Shown here: piece after piece, positions 1-7,785 of the stretch
Layout: each line of letters begins with the position of its first letter
How positions within the stretch are numbered: position 1 is the stretch's first letter
Source of the DNA: Dichotomicrobium sp964540795
GTDB lineage: Bacteria; Pseudomonadota; Alphaproteobacteria; Rhizobiales; Rhodomicrobiaceae
Length of the DNA stretch: 30,072 nt
Direction: 5' to 3'
NCBI GenBank assembly: GCA_964540795.1
Contig: CAZINX010000022.1
Location: forward strand, 1 to 30,072
The notes under the pieces: model-generated
Told to the model about the DNA's origin: nothing
The model's input: the letters and a program-made list of their open reading frames with translations, nothing else
Database searches by the model: none
Translations under genes and position numbers: made by a program

Positions 1-722
1 ACGAAGAACGCATCCGACATCGGCGCGGACATGAACCATTTGTGCCCGGTCAAGCGGAACGCGCCGTCCCCGTCCGGCTCGGCGCGGGTCGTGTTCGCGC
101 GCACATCCGTGCCGCCCTGTTTCTCGGTCATGCCCATGCCGAACTTGACCGCGCGCTTTTCCAAAAGCGGCGAAAGCCCGGGCTGATAATCGCGCGCCAC
201 GATCTTCGGCAGCCACTCCCGCGCCAGCTCCGGGTTCAGCAGCAACGTGGGAACGCTGGCATGGGTCATGGTAATCGGGCAGCAGTGCCCGGCCTCGGCC
301 TGCGCCATCAGGTAGAAGCCCGCCGCGCGCGCCACCGCCTCGCCAGCGCGGCGCTTACGCCCCTCGGCCAGATGTTCCCATGAGCGCGCGTGCAGGCCAT
401 GTTCCGAGGCAAGCTGCATCAGCGCGTGATAGTGCGGGTGATAATCGACCTCGTCGACGCGCCGTCCCTTCTCGTCGAATATGCGCAACTCCGGCGGATT
501 TTCGTTCGCCCGCCGCCCCCACGCCAGCACCTCCGCGCTCCCGGCCCGCTGCCCGAGCGCGGCCAGCTCGTCAGCCGCCCAGCCCGCGCCTTCGCGCTCG
601 ACGCCTGCGCGCAAACCCGGATTGGCCGCGAAAAGGTCGATATCGGCGAAGATCGGGCTTTGGTTAAAGACCTCGTGCGTTTCCGTCGCTGTCCTGCTTT
701 CGGTCGCGGCTTCGACCGGCAT
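1..722 (-). CDS. aidB: AidB-type acyl-CoA dehydrogenase, N-terminal part (runs off the window edge)
   Basis: About 240 N-terminal residues are visible; the rest lies beyond base 1. Residues 16-31 (HEVFNQSPIFADIDLF) match the opening signature of the AidB branch of acyl-CoA dehydrogenases. MTEKQGGTDVRANTTRA at 198-214 is the AidB form of the flavin and substrate loop. In E. coli AidB is an FAD protein of the adaptive response to DNA alkylation, with weak isovaleryl-CoA dehydrogenase activity; that role is transferred here by family. The start at 722 is supported by GGAGG, five bases before the ATG. The gene diverges from pyrB across about 100 bases. An ordinary short-chain acyl-CoA dehydrogenase is less likely because of the HEVFNQ opening. 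Confidence 0.88.
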   Translation of the reverse strand, partial: MPVEAATESRTATETHEVFNQSPIFADIDLFAANPGLRAGVEREGAGWAADELAALGQRAGSAEVLAWGRRANENPPELRIFDEKGRRVDEVDYHPHYHALMQLASEHGLHARSWEHLAEGRKRRAGEAVARAAGFYLMAQAEAGHCCPITMTHASVPTLLLNPELAREWLPKIVARDYQPGLSPLLEKRAVKFGMGMTEKQGGTDVRANTTRAEPDGDGAFRLTGHKWFMSAPMSDAFF

Positions 723-786
723 GGCGTTCCTCCGTTCGCGCAGAACCGATTTGTTCATTCATTTGTGCGCGCGGCCTCACATCTCA

Positions 787-815
787 TTGCCGTGCGGCGC
801 GCAGAGGCGTATAAC
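787..815 (+). promoter_or_regulatory. Candidate sigma-70 promoter of pyrB
   Basis: TTGCCG at 787-792 and TATAAC at 810-815 are separated by exactly 17 bases, a good match to a housekeeping promoter. The predicted transcription start, near 822, lies only a few bases before the pyrB ATG at 826, so the message would be leaderless or nearly so. Seen by eye, not tested. Confidence 0.45.
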
Positions 816-825
816 TCCGGCTTTA

Positions 826-1782
826 ATGAAACACGCGCCGTCCGCTTCCTCGCACAGCTTTTCGCACCGCCAGCTCCTTGGCATCGAGGGGCTGTCCGTG
901 CCGGACATCCTGTATTTGCTCGACTTCGCCGAGCGCGAATACAACAACAGTCGAGACCGCGCCAGAAAGCGTGACACACTGCGCGGGCGCACTCAAATCA
1001 ATCTGTTCTTCGAATCCTCCACGCGCACGCAAAGCTCGTTCGAGCTGGCCGGAAAACGGCTCGGCGCGGATGTGATGAACATGTCGGTGCCGACCTCGTC
1101 CGTGCAGAAGGGCGAAACGCTCGTGGACACGGCGATCACGCTGAACGCCATGCAGACTGACCTGCTCGTTGTGCGCCACCGGGCGGCGGGCGCGGCGGCG
1201 CTGCTGGCGCAAAAGGTGGAATGCGCGGTCATCAACGCCGGAGACGGCGCGCACGAGCATCCGACCCAGGCGCTGCTCGACGCGCTGACGATCCGCCATC
1301 ACAAGGGGCGCATCGAGGGGCTGACCATCGCCATTTGCGGCGACATTCTGCATTCGCGCGTGGCGCGCTCCAACGCGATCATGTTCAACAAGCTGGGGGC
1401 GCGCGTTCGATTTGTCGCGCCGTCCACGCTGATGCCGCCCGCCGCCGACAGGCTGGGCGCGGAAATCTATACGCGCATGGAGGACGGGCTGAAGGACTGC
1501 GACATCGTCATGATGCTGCGGCTGCAGCGCGAGCGGATGAACCAGTCCTATGTGCCCTCGCGCCGCGAATATTTCCACTTCTTCGGCCTCGACCACGCCA
1601 AGCTCGCCTATGCCAGACCCGACGCGCTCATCATGCATCCCGGCCCGATGAACCGCGGCATCGAGATCGACTCCGGCGTTGCCGATGATGCGCGCAGCGT
1701 TATCCAGGAGCAGGTCGAGATGGGCGTCGCCGTGCGCATGGCCGTGCTTCAGGCGCTTGCCGAAAACCTGTCTGACCAGTAA
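826..1782 (+). CDS. pyrB: Aspartate carbamoyltransferase catalytic subunit
   Basis: Condenses carbamoyl phosphate and aspartate to carbamoyl aspartate, the committed step of pyrimidine synthesis. The 318-residue length is normal for the catalytic chain. The carbamoyl phosphate site STRT is at 65-68 within FFESSTRTQSSFE, the mobile lysine is in SSVQKGET (K95), HPTQALLD is at 145-152, and HPGPMNRG is near 271-278. The frame is open far upstream, but the ATG at 826 is chosen because family members start shortly before the FSHRQLLGIEGLS segment. No good ribosome site precedes it, which fits the promoter placed almost on the start codon. The pyrC-like gene follows after nine bases. No pyrI regulatory subunit is present, so the assembly probably resembles the class with a dihydroorotase-like partner. 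Confidence 0.97.
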   Translation: MKHAPSASSHSFSHRQLLGIEGLSVPDILYLLDFAEREYNNSRDRARKRDTLRGRTQINLFFESSTRTQSSFELAGKRLGADVMNMSVPTSSVQKGETLVDTAITLNAMQTDLLVVRHRAAGAAALLAQKVECAVINAGDGAHEHPTQALLDALTIRHHKGRIEGLTIAICGDILHSRVARSNAIMFNKLGARVRFVAPSTLMPPAADRLGAEIYTRMEDGLKDCDIVMMLRLQRERMNQSYVPSRREYFHFFGLDHAKLAYARPDALIMHPGPMNRGIEIDSGVADDARSVIQEQVEMGVAVRMAVLQALAENLSDQ

Positions 1783-1791
1783 AGGCCGCCC

Positions 1792-3129
1792 ATGAACGCG
1801 CCCGCGCACCCCGCCCGCCGCGAACCGTCCCAGCCGCTTGCGCTCGTCAATGCGCGCCTGTTGTGCCCGGCGAGCGGGCGGGATGAGCGCGGCGGCGTCG
1901 CTATCGAAAATGGGCTGATCGCCGATCTCGGCCCGCACCTGGCCGATAGCGGGCCGCCGGGCGTCGAGACCATCGACTGCGGCGGCAAGCTGCTCGCCCC
2001 CGGTCTGATCGACATGCGCGTCTTCGCGGGCGAGCCGGGGCTGGAGCATCGGGATACGCTGGAGACCGCCAGCCTTGCGGCGGCGGCGGGCGGCGTGACC
2101 ACCATCATCTGTATGCCGAACACCCAGCCGGTCATCGACGGCGTCGCGCTGGTGGACTTCATCGAGCGGCGCGCGCGCGATATCGCCATCGTCAACATTC
2201 ACCCCATGGCCGCGGCGACCAAGGGGCTGGCGGGGGAGATCATCGCTGAGATCGGACTTCTCAAGAGCGCCGGCGCGGTGGCCTTCACCGACGGGCGCGC
2301 CAGCGTCGCCAGCGCTCAGCTCATGCGCCTGCTGCTGACCTATGCGCGGGACTTTGACGCGCTCATCGTGCAGTTCCCCGAGGAGCGCACGCTCGCGGAT
2401 GGCGGCGTGATGAACGAGGGCGAGATGTCGTGCCGTCTCGGCCTGCCCGGCATCCCCGACGTCGCCGAGACAATCGTGCTGGCGCGCGATGTCCGCCTCG
2501 TTGGGCTAACCGGAGCGCGCTATCACGCTGCGCCGATCTCCTGCGCAGGCTCTCTCGACGTTCTCCGCCGGGCGCGCGCGGACCGGCTGCCGGTGTCCTG
2601 CGGCGTGTCCATCAACCACCTCGCGCTTAACGAGAACGACGTCGGCGCCTATCGCACCTACTTCAAGCTTCGCCCGCCCTTGCGCACCGAAGAAGACCGG
2701 CAAGCGATGGTGCGCGGCCTGCGCGACGGCGAGATCGACGTGATCGTCTCCAGCCACGACCCGCAGGACTTCGACGCCAAGCGCCGCCCGTTCGAGGAAG
2801 CGGCTGACGGCGCGATCGGGCTGGAAACGATGCTGGCGGCGGCGCTGCGGCTCTATCACAATGGCGAAGTGCCGCTTCAGCGCCTGCTGCACGCGCTTTC
2901 CGCGCGCCCGGCCGAGCTGCTGGGCCTACCCGGCGGACGGCTCGCGGTGGGCGCGCCGGCCGATCTTATCGTCGTCGATCTGAACGCGCCCTGGGTCGTC
3001 GCGGAACGCGCCCTGCGGTCCAAATCCAAGAACACGCCCTTCGAGGACCAGATGTTCGAGGGCCGGGTGATGATGACGCTGGTTGCCGGGCGCATCGTCT
3101 ATCGCTACGCTGCCGCCGATCACGCCTGA
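1792..3129 (+). CDS. Dihydroorotase-like protein (PyrC/PyrX type), probably catalytically inactive
   Basis: An amidohydrolase-fold protein of 445 residues related to class I dihydroorotase. Family landmarks such as LAPGLIDM (68-75), the GGVTTIICMPNTQPVID stretch (100-116) and the C-terminal barrel closure are present. The zinc ligands are not: the usual D-x-H-x-H reads DMRVF (74-78), and the usual DHAP segment reads SSHDPQ (320-325). A histidine normally found in the YHxxHVS strand reads as proline in YHAAPIS. In Pseudomonas a degenerate dihydroorotase beside pyrB (PyrC') is needed to assemble aspartate carbamoyltransferase and has no activity; the same role is inferred here. The active dihydroorotase would then lie elsewhere in the genome. 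Automatic annotation would probably call this simply pyrC. Confidence 0.85.
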   Translation: MNAPAHPARREPSQPLALVNARLLCPASGRDERGGVAIENGLIADLGPHLADSGPPGVETIDCGGKLLAPGLIDMRVFAGEPGLEHRDTLETASLAAAAGGVTTIICMPNTQPVIDGVALVDFIERRARDIAIVNIHPMAAATKGLAGEIIAEIGLLKSAGAVAFTDGRASVASAQLMRLLLTYARDFDALIVQFPEERTLADGGVMNEGEMSCRLGLPGIPDVAETIVLARDVRLVGLTGARYHAAPISCAGSLDVLRRARADRLPVSCGVSINHLALNENDVGAYRTYFKLRPPLRTEEDRQAMVRGLRDGEIDVIVSSHDPQDFDAKRRPFEEAADGAIGLETMLAAALRLYHNGEVPLQRLLHALSARPAELLGLPGGRLAVGAPADLIVVDLNAPWVVAERALRSKSKNTPFEDQMFEGRVMMTLVAGRIVYRYAAADHA

Positions 3130-3152
3130 GGTAAGCCTGTCCGAGCCGAGCG

Positions 3153-3761
3153 ATGTTCAGTTACACCGCCTGGAGCGTCTCCTGGCCCTATTTCCTTGCC
3201 GCGCTGGCCTTTGGTTATGCGTTGGGGTCGATCCCGTTCGGCTACCTGTTCGCCCGCGCTGCGGGGCTGGGCGATATACGCAAGATCGGCTCCGGCAATA
3301 TCGGCGCGACGAATGTGCTACGCACCGGGCGCAAGGCGCTGGCCGCGGCCACGCTCATCGCGGATGCGGGCAAGGGCGTCGCTGCCGTGCTCATCGCCGC
3401 GCGCTGGGGGCCGGACACGGCGGCCCTCGCCGGTCTGGGCGCGTTCCTCGGCCATCTGTTCCCGATCTGGCTCGGCTTTCGCGGCGGCAAGGGCGTGGCG
3501 ACTTTCCTCGGCGTGATTACCGCGACAGTCTGGCAGGTCGGGATCGCGTTCGCTGTGGTCTGGCTGACGGTTGCGGCGGTCACGCGCTACTCGTCCCTGT
3601 CCGCGTTGACTGGCGCGGTCGTGACGCCGCTGGCAGCCATCGCGTTTGACCGCTGGCTCGCCGCCGGGCTGTTCACGCTGCTCGCCGCGCTCATCATCAT
3701 CAAGCACATCGGCAACATCCGCCGGCTCGTAAGCGGCCAAGAATCCCGGATCAAGCTGTGA
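3153..3761 (+). CDS. plsY: Acyl-phosphate:glycerol-3-phosphate acyltransferase PlsY
   Basis: An integral inner-membrane enzyme that transfers an acyl group from acyl-phosphate to glycerol-3-phosphate, the first step of phospholipid synthesis in bacteria with the PlsX/PlsY route. The 202 residues carry the family's loops: GSIPFGYL, then IGSGNIGATNVLRTG, then GHLFPIWLGFRGGKGVAT, ending in KHIGNIRRL. Long hydrophobic segments alternate with these loops, as expected for about five membrane helices. It starts 23 bases after the pyrC-like gene. Its TGA overlaps the GTG of dprA (GTGA), which suggests translational coupling. Confidence 0.97.
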   Translation: MFSYTAWSVSWPYFLAALAFGYALGSIPFGYLFARAAGLGDIRKIGSGNIGATNVLRTGRKALAAATLIADAGKGVAAVLIAARWGPDTAALAGLGAFLGHLFPIWLGFRGGKGVATFLGVITATVWQVGIAFAVVWLTVAAVTRYSSLSALTGAVVTPLAAIAFDRWLAAGLFTLLAALIIIKHIGNIRRLVSGQESRIKL

Positions 3762-4897
3762 GGGCGCGGGCCGTGGGCGCGGGCGGGCAACTGAGCGATC
3801 AGGAGCGGCTTGACTGGTTGCGGCTGATCCGCAGCGAGAATGTCGGCCCCGTCACCTTCTTCGATCTGCTGGAGCGATACGGCGCGGCGTCCAAGGCGCT
3901 GGAAGCGCTGCCCGAACTGGCCGAGCGCGGCGGACGCCGCAAGCCGTTGCGCATCTGCACACCGCGCGACGCCGAGCGCGAAATGGCCACGGCGCACAAG
4001 CGCAGCCGCGCACGCCTCGTCGCTCTTGGCGAGCCGGACTATCCCGCCCGGCTGGGCCTGATCCCGACGCCGCCGCCGCTGATTTACATGTCCGGCGAGA
4101 TCGAACTTGCGCAGCGCCGCATCGTGGCGATCGTCGGCTCCCGCAACGCCTCGGCCGCCGGGCGCAAGCTGACGCAGGACATCGCGCGGGGCCTGAGTGC
4201 GGAGGGCATCGCAGTGATCTCAGGCCTCGCGCGCGGCATCGACGCCAGCGCACATCAGAGCGCGCTCCACGGCGGCACCATCGCCGTGCTCGCCGGCGGC
4301 ATCGACATCCGCTATCCGCCTGAGAATGAGGCGCTGTACGATGCGATCGCCCAAAAGGGCCTGCTGATCGCCGAGAGCGCGCCGGGCTTCAAGCCGCGCG
4401 GCGTGGACTTTCCGCGGCGCAACCGGATCATTTCGGGCATGGCCTCCGGCGTCATTGTCGTGGAGGCCGTCCGCCGCTCCGGCTCGATGGTCACGGCCCG
4501 ACACGCCGCCGAGCAGGGCCGCGACGTGATGGCCGTGCCGGGCCACCCGCTCGACCCGCGCGCCGAAGGGCCGAATGCGCTGCTCAAGGACGGCGCAGCG
4601 CTCGTTCGCAACGCCGAGGATGTGCTGGAGACGCTGGACGCCGCCGACCTCTTCGCCGGAGCACAGCCCCCGCTGCCCGGTTTTTCCGAGCCGGAGGCCT
4701 TGCCGTTCGACCTGGACGATCACGCCCGCCAGCAGGTCGTCGAGGCGCTCAGCCCGGTGCCGGTCGAGATCGAGGAACTGATCCGCGTGACCGGCCTGTC
4801 CGCCCGCGCGGTCGCGGTCGTGCTGATGGAGCTGGAGCTTGCCGGGCGCATCACGCGCGAAGGCCGGCGCAGCGTCGCGCTTGCTGACTACGACTGA
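3758..4897 (+). CDS. dprA: DNA-processing protein DprA (Smf)
   Basis: In naturally competent bacteria DprA binds incoming single-stranded DNA and loads RecA; it is also kept in many species not known to be competent. The 379 residues show an N-terminal helical SAM-like part, a Rossmann-fold DprA core from about 115 to 300 (VGSRNAS, SGLARGIDASAH, GGIDIRYPPEN, PRRNRIISG, RSGSMVTA), and a C-terminal winged helix from about 320 to 375 (PVEIEELIRVTGLSARAVAVVLMELELAG). The GTG start overlaps the plsY stop by four bases. The last ten bases overlap the 3' end of the convergent DUF1287 gene, so neither gene has room for a private terminator. No other competence genes are in the window. Confidence 0.96.
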   Translation: MRARAVGAGGQLSDQERLDWLRLIRSENVGPVTFFDLLERYGAASKALEALPELAERGGRRKPLRICTPRDAEREMATAHKRSRARLVALGEPDYPARLGLIPTPPPLIYMSGEIELAQRRIVAIVGSRNASAAGRKLTQDIARGLSAEGIAVISGLARGIDASAHQSALHGGTIAVLAGGIDIRYPPENEALYDAIAQKGLLIAESAPGFKPRGVDFPRRNRIISGMASGVIVVEAVRRSGSMVTARHAAEQGRDVMAVPGHPLDPRAEGPNALLKDGAALVRNAEDVLETLDAADLFAGAQPPLPGFSEPEALPFDLDDHARQQVVEALSPVPVEIEELIRVTGLSARAVAVVLMELELAGRITREGRRSVALADYD

Positions 4898-5460
4898 GGG
4901 ACATAGCGGTAATGGCCCGTGATGCGGTACCTGAACAGCGCGTCGTCCAGCTTCGGGCCGAAGCCTTCGTTATGCACGACCAGAGGACGCTCGCCGTCCC
5001 ATGAGCGCCGCCCGGTGACGATGACGATATGCGTCACGCCGTCGGGGCGCACCGACGTCACCAGATCGCCGGGCTTGTAGTTGTCCGGGTTGTCCGAAAC
5101 CGGCAGGCGCTGTCCGTGGCGCGCGAAGAACTTGCGCAACTCCCGCACCCGCCGATGCTTGATGTTCGGGTCGCCGCCGAGCGCGCGATGAACCCGGCTC
5201 TGCAGATCGATTCCCACATCACGGTAGGCGCGCACCACCACGTCCGTGCACACGCCGCGATTCGGATCGACATCGCCCCACTGGTTCGGGATGTCCCGAT
5301 AGGCCGGATCATAGATCACGACATTGCGCGTGCGCTCGATCGCGGCGGCCACCAGCCGGTCGGCGAAATCGCCGGTATAGGCTGCAACCAGACGCTCTGG
5401 CGGCACGGCCAGCAGAAACACGATGAGCGCGAGTATCGGGATCAGAAAGCGCAAACGCAT
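4888..5460 (-). CDS. DUF1287 family exported protein (NlpC/P60-like fold)
   Basis: A protein of 190 residues with a hydrophobic N-terminus (residues 4-20), so probably exported or anchored. The DUF1287 signature is clear: IYDPAYRDIPNQWGDVDPNRG followed by VCTDVVVRAYRDVGIDLQ. Cys71, His144 (VTHIVIVTG) and His163 (VVHNEG) could form a papain-like Cys-His active site of the kind seen in NlpC/P60 relatives; this is inferred from spacing and fold class, not shown. The substrate is unknown, with cell-wall peptides a reasonable guess. It starts nine bases after the YciI-like gene and probably shares its transcript. Confidence 0.85.
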   Translation of the reverse strand: MRLRFLIPILALIVFLLAVPPERLVAAYTGDFADRLVAAAIERTRNVVIYDPAYRDIPNQWGDVDPNRGVCTDVVVRAYRDVGIDLQSRVHRALGGDPNIKHRRVRELRKFFARHGQRLPVSDNPDNYKPGDLVTSVRPDGVTHIVIVTGRRSWDGERPLVVHNEGFGPKLDDALFRYRITGHYRYVPQS

Positions 5461-5469
5461 GGCCGCCCC

Positions 5470-5766
5470 TTATTCATGCAGATTGACAGTGCCGACGACC
5501 CAGCGCCACGGATAGACCGCGACCTCCGTGAAAACCCCGGCCTGGACATAAGGATCGGCGTCCATCATTGCCCGTGCGGCATCGAGCGATTCCGCCGCGA
5601 CGATCAACAGGCTGCCAACCGGCGCGCTGCCGTCCGCGCTGAGCAGCGGCCCAGCCGAGACCACCGCCCCGGCATTCTCCCGCAAATGCTCCAGATGCGC
5701 CTCGCGCGTCTGCTGGCGCAGTTCGCTCGCATCTGGTTTGTCCTTGCAGATACAGACAAAGAGCAT
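5470..5766 (-). CDS. YciI family protein
   Basis: A small alpha/beta-barrel protein of 98 residues. YciI proteins are dimers related to ferredoxin-like folds, and some act as hydrolytic dehalogenase-like enzymes; no substrate can be named here. Family features are the opening strand MLFVCICKDKPD, the REAHLEHL helix, the SAGPLLSADG turn, and ADPYVQAGVF before the last strand. The frame is open far upstream, but the ATG at 5766 is chosen because AAGGAG precedes it at good spacing and the length matches the family. It is the first gene of a likely two-gene transcript with the DUF1287 gene. Confidence 0.93.
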   Translation of the reverse strand: MLFVCICKDKPDASELRQQTREAHLEHLRENAGAVVSAGPLLSADGSAPVGSLLIVAAESLDAARAMMDADPYVQAGVFTEVAVYPWRWVVGTVNLHE

Positions 5767-5898
5767 GGACCACTCCTTCGCTGTGTTGCGCCGGGGCATC
5801 ATGGCGCGGGCCGGACGCCGGCGCGGGCGGAGACCGCGCTGTTTTTCGTTACCTGAGTGTTTAATGATGTTGCCTGGCAAGACCAAGGCCGGTTTCCG

Positions 5899-7785
5899 AT
5901 GACCGAGGCAATTTTTCGTGATGGCGAGCGCGACATGAGCGTCGAGCAGACACTGGCGCGCTGGGGCGAGGGCAAGGAAAGCTGGAACGCCTGGGCGGAG
6001 GAGCTGCTGGCGCGCAAGGCCCGGCTGGTCGAGGCGGGGGAATGGGCGGCCAACCCGTTCGGCGAGGGCGAGAACGCGGCGACGCGGGATTGGCTGTCGC
6101 AGGCGCGCGCGGATTTCTCCGATCAGGTGTTTCCCGAGGCGGTCCACTTCGCCGGCTATACTTTTCCCGGCCCCGTCGTGTTCGCCAACTGCGCGTTTTC
6201 CGGCGGCGCGACCTTCGACGAGGCGCGGTTCGAGACCGGCGCATCCTTCGCCAAGGCGCGTTTCGAGGCCCCGGCCAGCTTCAAGGGCGCGCACTTCGCT
6301 GGCATCGCGGATTTCGACGAGGCGGCCTTCGCGGCGGATGCGGATTTCGAGAACGCGCAGTTCGCCATGCTGAGCGACGGGCCGCTTGTGATCGCGGCGC
6401 GGTTCAGCCGATGCCACTTCGCGGGCCGGGCCGATTTCCGCGAAACGGCCTTTGCGGGCAACGCCAAGTTCACGCGCGCCCGCTTCGAGCAGGGGATGCG
6501 CTTCGACGCCGCCAGATTCCATGGCTCAGCCGATCTCGCGGGCGTTTGCGCCAAGGGCATCGCGGCTTTCGCGCAGGCGCTCTTCGCTGGCGACGCCAGC
6601 TTCGCAGATGCCGAACTGGAGGATGAGGCGCGGTTCGCCGAGGCCCGGTTCGCGGGCGAGGCCTCCTTCGAGCGCGCGGAATTCGAGGAGGGCGCGCTGT
6701 TCCGCGGCGCGGTTTTCGCAGGGAACGCTTCGTTCGAGGGCGCGAAGTTCGACGGCCGGGCCGGCTTTGGCGCTGCCCGGTTCGCTGCACCCGCGAGCTT
6801 CGCCGCCACGCGAGTCAAGGGCGAGGCCGACTTTGCCGCCGCGCGCTTTGCCGACGCCAGCTTTCAGCGCGCGCGCTTTCGCGGCCCCGCCGGCTTCGAG
6901 GGCGCGGCCTTCGCCGGCAACGCGGATTTCTCCGGTCTAAATGCCAAGAGCGCGCTGACGCTGGCCGAAACCCGCTTCGCCGGCGCGCCCGATTTTTTGA
7001 ATGCGGAGATCGCCCAACCGCCGCGGCTGGAGAACATGCGGATCGACGCGCCAATGCGCCGCTTCCGCCGCTGGGGCGAGGGCGAGCGCGATCCGCGCCC
7101 GTGGCTGTTCCGGCTGATGAAGGTGTCGCGGGACGGACTGGAGGCCGCGCGGTTCCGCCAACTCCGGCATCTGGCGCGCGCCGGGCTGGATCATGAGCGC
7201 GAGGGCGCGTTCCATGCCCATGAGCTGCGCGCGGCCCGCTTCTGGCGGCATAGGCCGCTGGGGCGCGGCGCGGGACGCTTCTGGCTCGGCTGGCTGTATG
7301 GCGGGATCGCAAATTTCGGGCGGTCGGTGCTGAGGCCGCTCACCATCTGGGCGGTGACGACGGTGCTGTTCGCGCTGGTCTATCTCGGGCTGCGCGACGC
7401 GCCTGCGCCGGAAACGGCTGAGGCGAGTTTTCCGGCCTGGCCGGACGCGGCGTCATTTCAGAGCGTGCTGGACTGGCTCGCCGGCGTCGGGGAGTGGGCG
7501 TTCCAGATGATCGCCAATCTTTACGCCTCCGGCGGCTGCGTGGCGGGGGCGGGAAGCGCATCGGCCGAGGCGCTCTACCTGTCCTTCAAGAACAGCCTGT
7601 TCTTCGTGCCGTGGGAAAGCCCGCTGGCAGCCGAGCGCGTCTATGGCTGTCTGTATGGGCTGGAGGGCAGTGCGCCGGTCGTGCCGCTGGCCGCCTCGGT
7701 CGCCGCGCTCGTGCAGAACGTCATCGGGGTGGTGTTGCTGGTGCTGGCCGCGCTGGCGCTGCGCAACATGCTCAAGCGCGGCTAG
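5899..7785 (+). CDS. Pentapeptide-repeat protein with C-terminal membrane domain
   Basis: A long acidic protein of about 628 residues. From roughly residue 50 to 375 it repeats an A-x-F-x-x-A-x-F pattern (ATFDEARF, ASFKGAHF, ADFDEAAF, ASFEGAKF and many more), the form of pentapeptide repeat that builds a right-handed square beta-helix. A basic linker follows (RRFRRWGEG, then LRHLARAGLDHEREGAFHAHE), then a hydrophobic segment near 485-510 (LRPLTIWAVTTVLFALVYLG), and a last one at the C-terminus (AALVQNVIGVVLLVLAALALRN). The family is known as membrane-tethered pentapeptide proteins of unknown function. The ATG at 5899 is preferred over an upstream ATG at 5857; an ATG at 5935 is also possible. 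The 3' end overlaps the CCA transferase gene by 14 bases, tail to tail. Confidence 0.9.
   Translation: MTEAIFRDGERDMSVEQTLARWGEGKESWNAWAEELLARKARLVEAGEWAANPFGEGENAATRDWLSQARADFSDQVFPEAVHFAGYTFPGPVVFANCAFSGGATFDEARFETGASFAKARFEAPASFKGAHFAGIADFDEAAFAADADFENAQFAMLSDGPLVIAARFSRCHFAGRADFRETAFAGNAKFTRARFEQGMRFDAARFHGSADLAGVCAKGIAAFAQALFAGDASFADAELEDEARFAEARFAGEASFERAEFEEGALFRGAVFAGNASFEGAKFDGRAGFGAARFAAPASFAATRVKGEADFAAARFADASFQRARFRGPAGFEGAAFAGNADFSGLNAKSALTLAETRFAGAPDFLNAEIAQPPRLENMRIDAPMRRFRRWGEGERDPRPWLFRLMKVSRDGLEAARFRQLRHLARAGLDHEREGAFHAHELRAARFWRHRPLGRGAGRFWLGWLYGGIANFGRSVLRPLTIWAVTTVLFALVYLGLRDAPAPETAEASFPAWPDAASFQSVLDWLAGVGEWAFQMIANLYASGGCVAGAGSASAEALYLSFKNSLFFVPWESPLAAERVYGCLYGLEGSAPVVPLAASVAALVQNVIGVVLLVLAALALRNMLKRG

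Noticed and set aside
823..2202. A 459-codon minus-strand frame opposite pyrB
   Set aside because: Antisense shadow of pyrB and the pyrC-like gene, with Arg/Val/Asp-rich low-complexity composition.
5470..6522. A 350-residue extended form of the YciI-like gene
   Set aside because: The extension covers the opposite-strand pentapeptide gene and lacks family similarity; the ATG at 5766 with AAGGAG is the better start.
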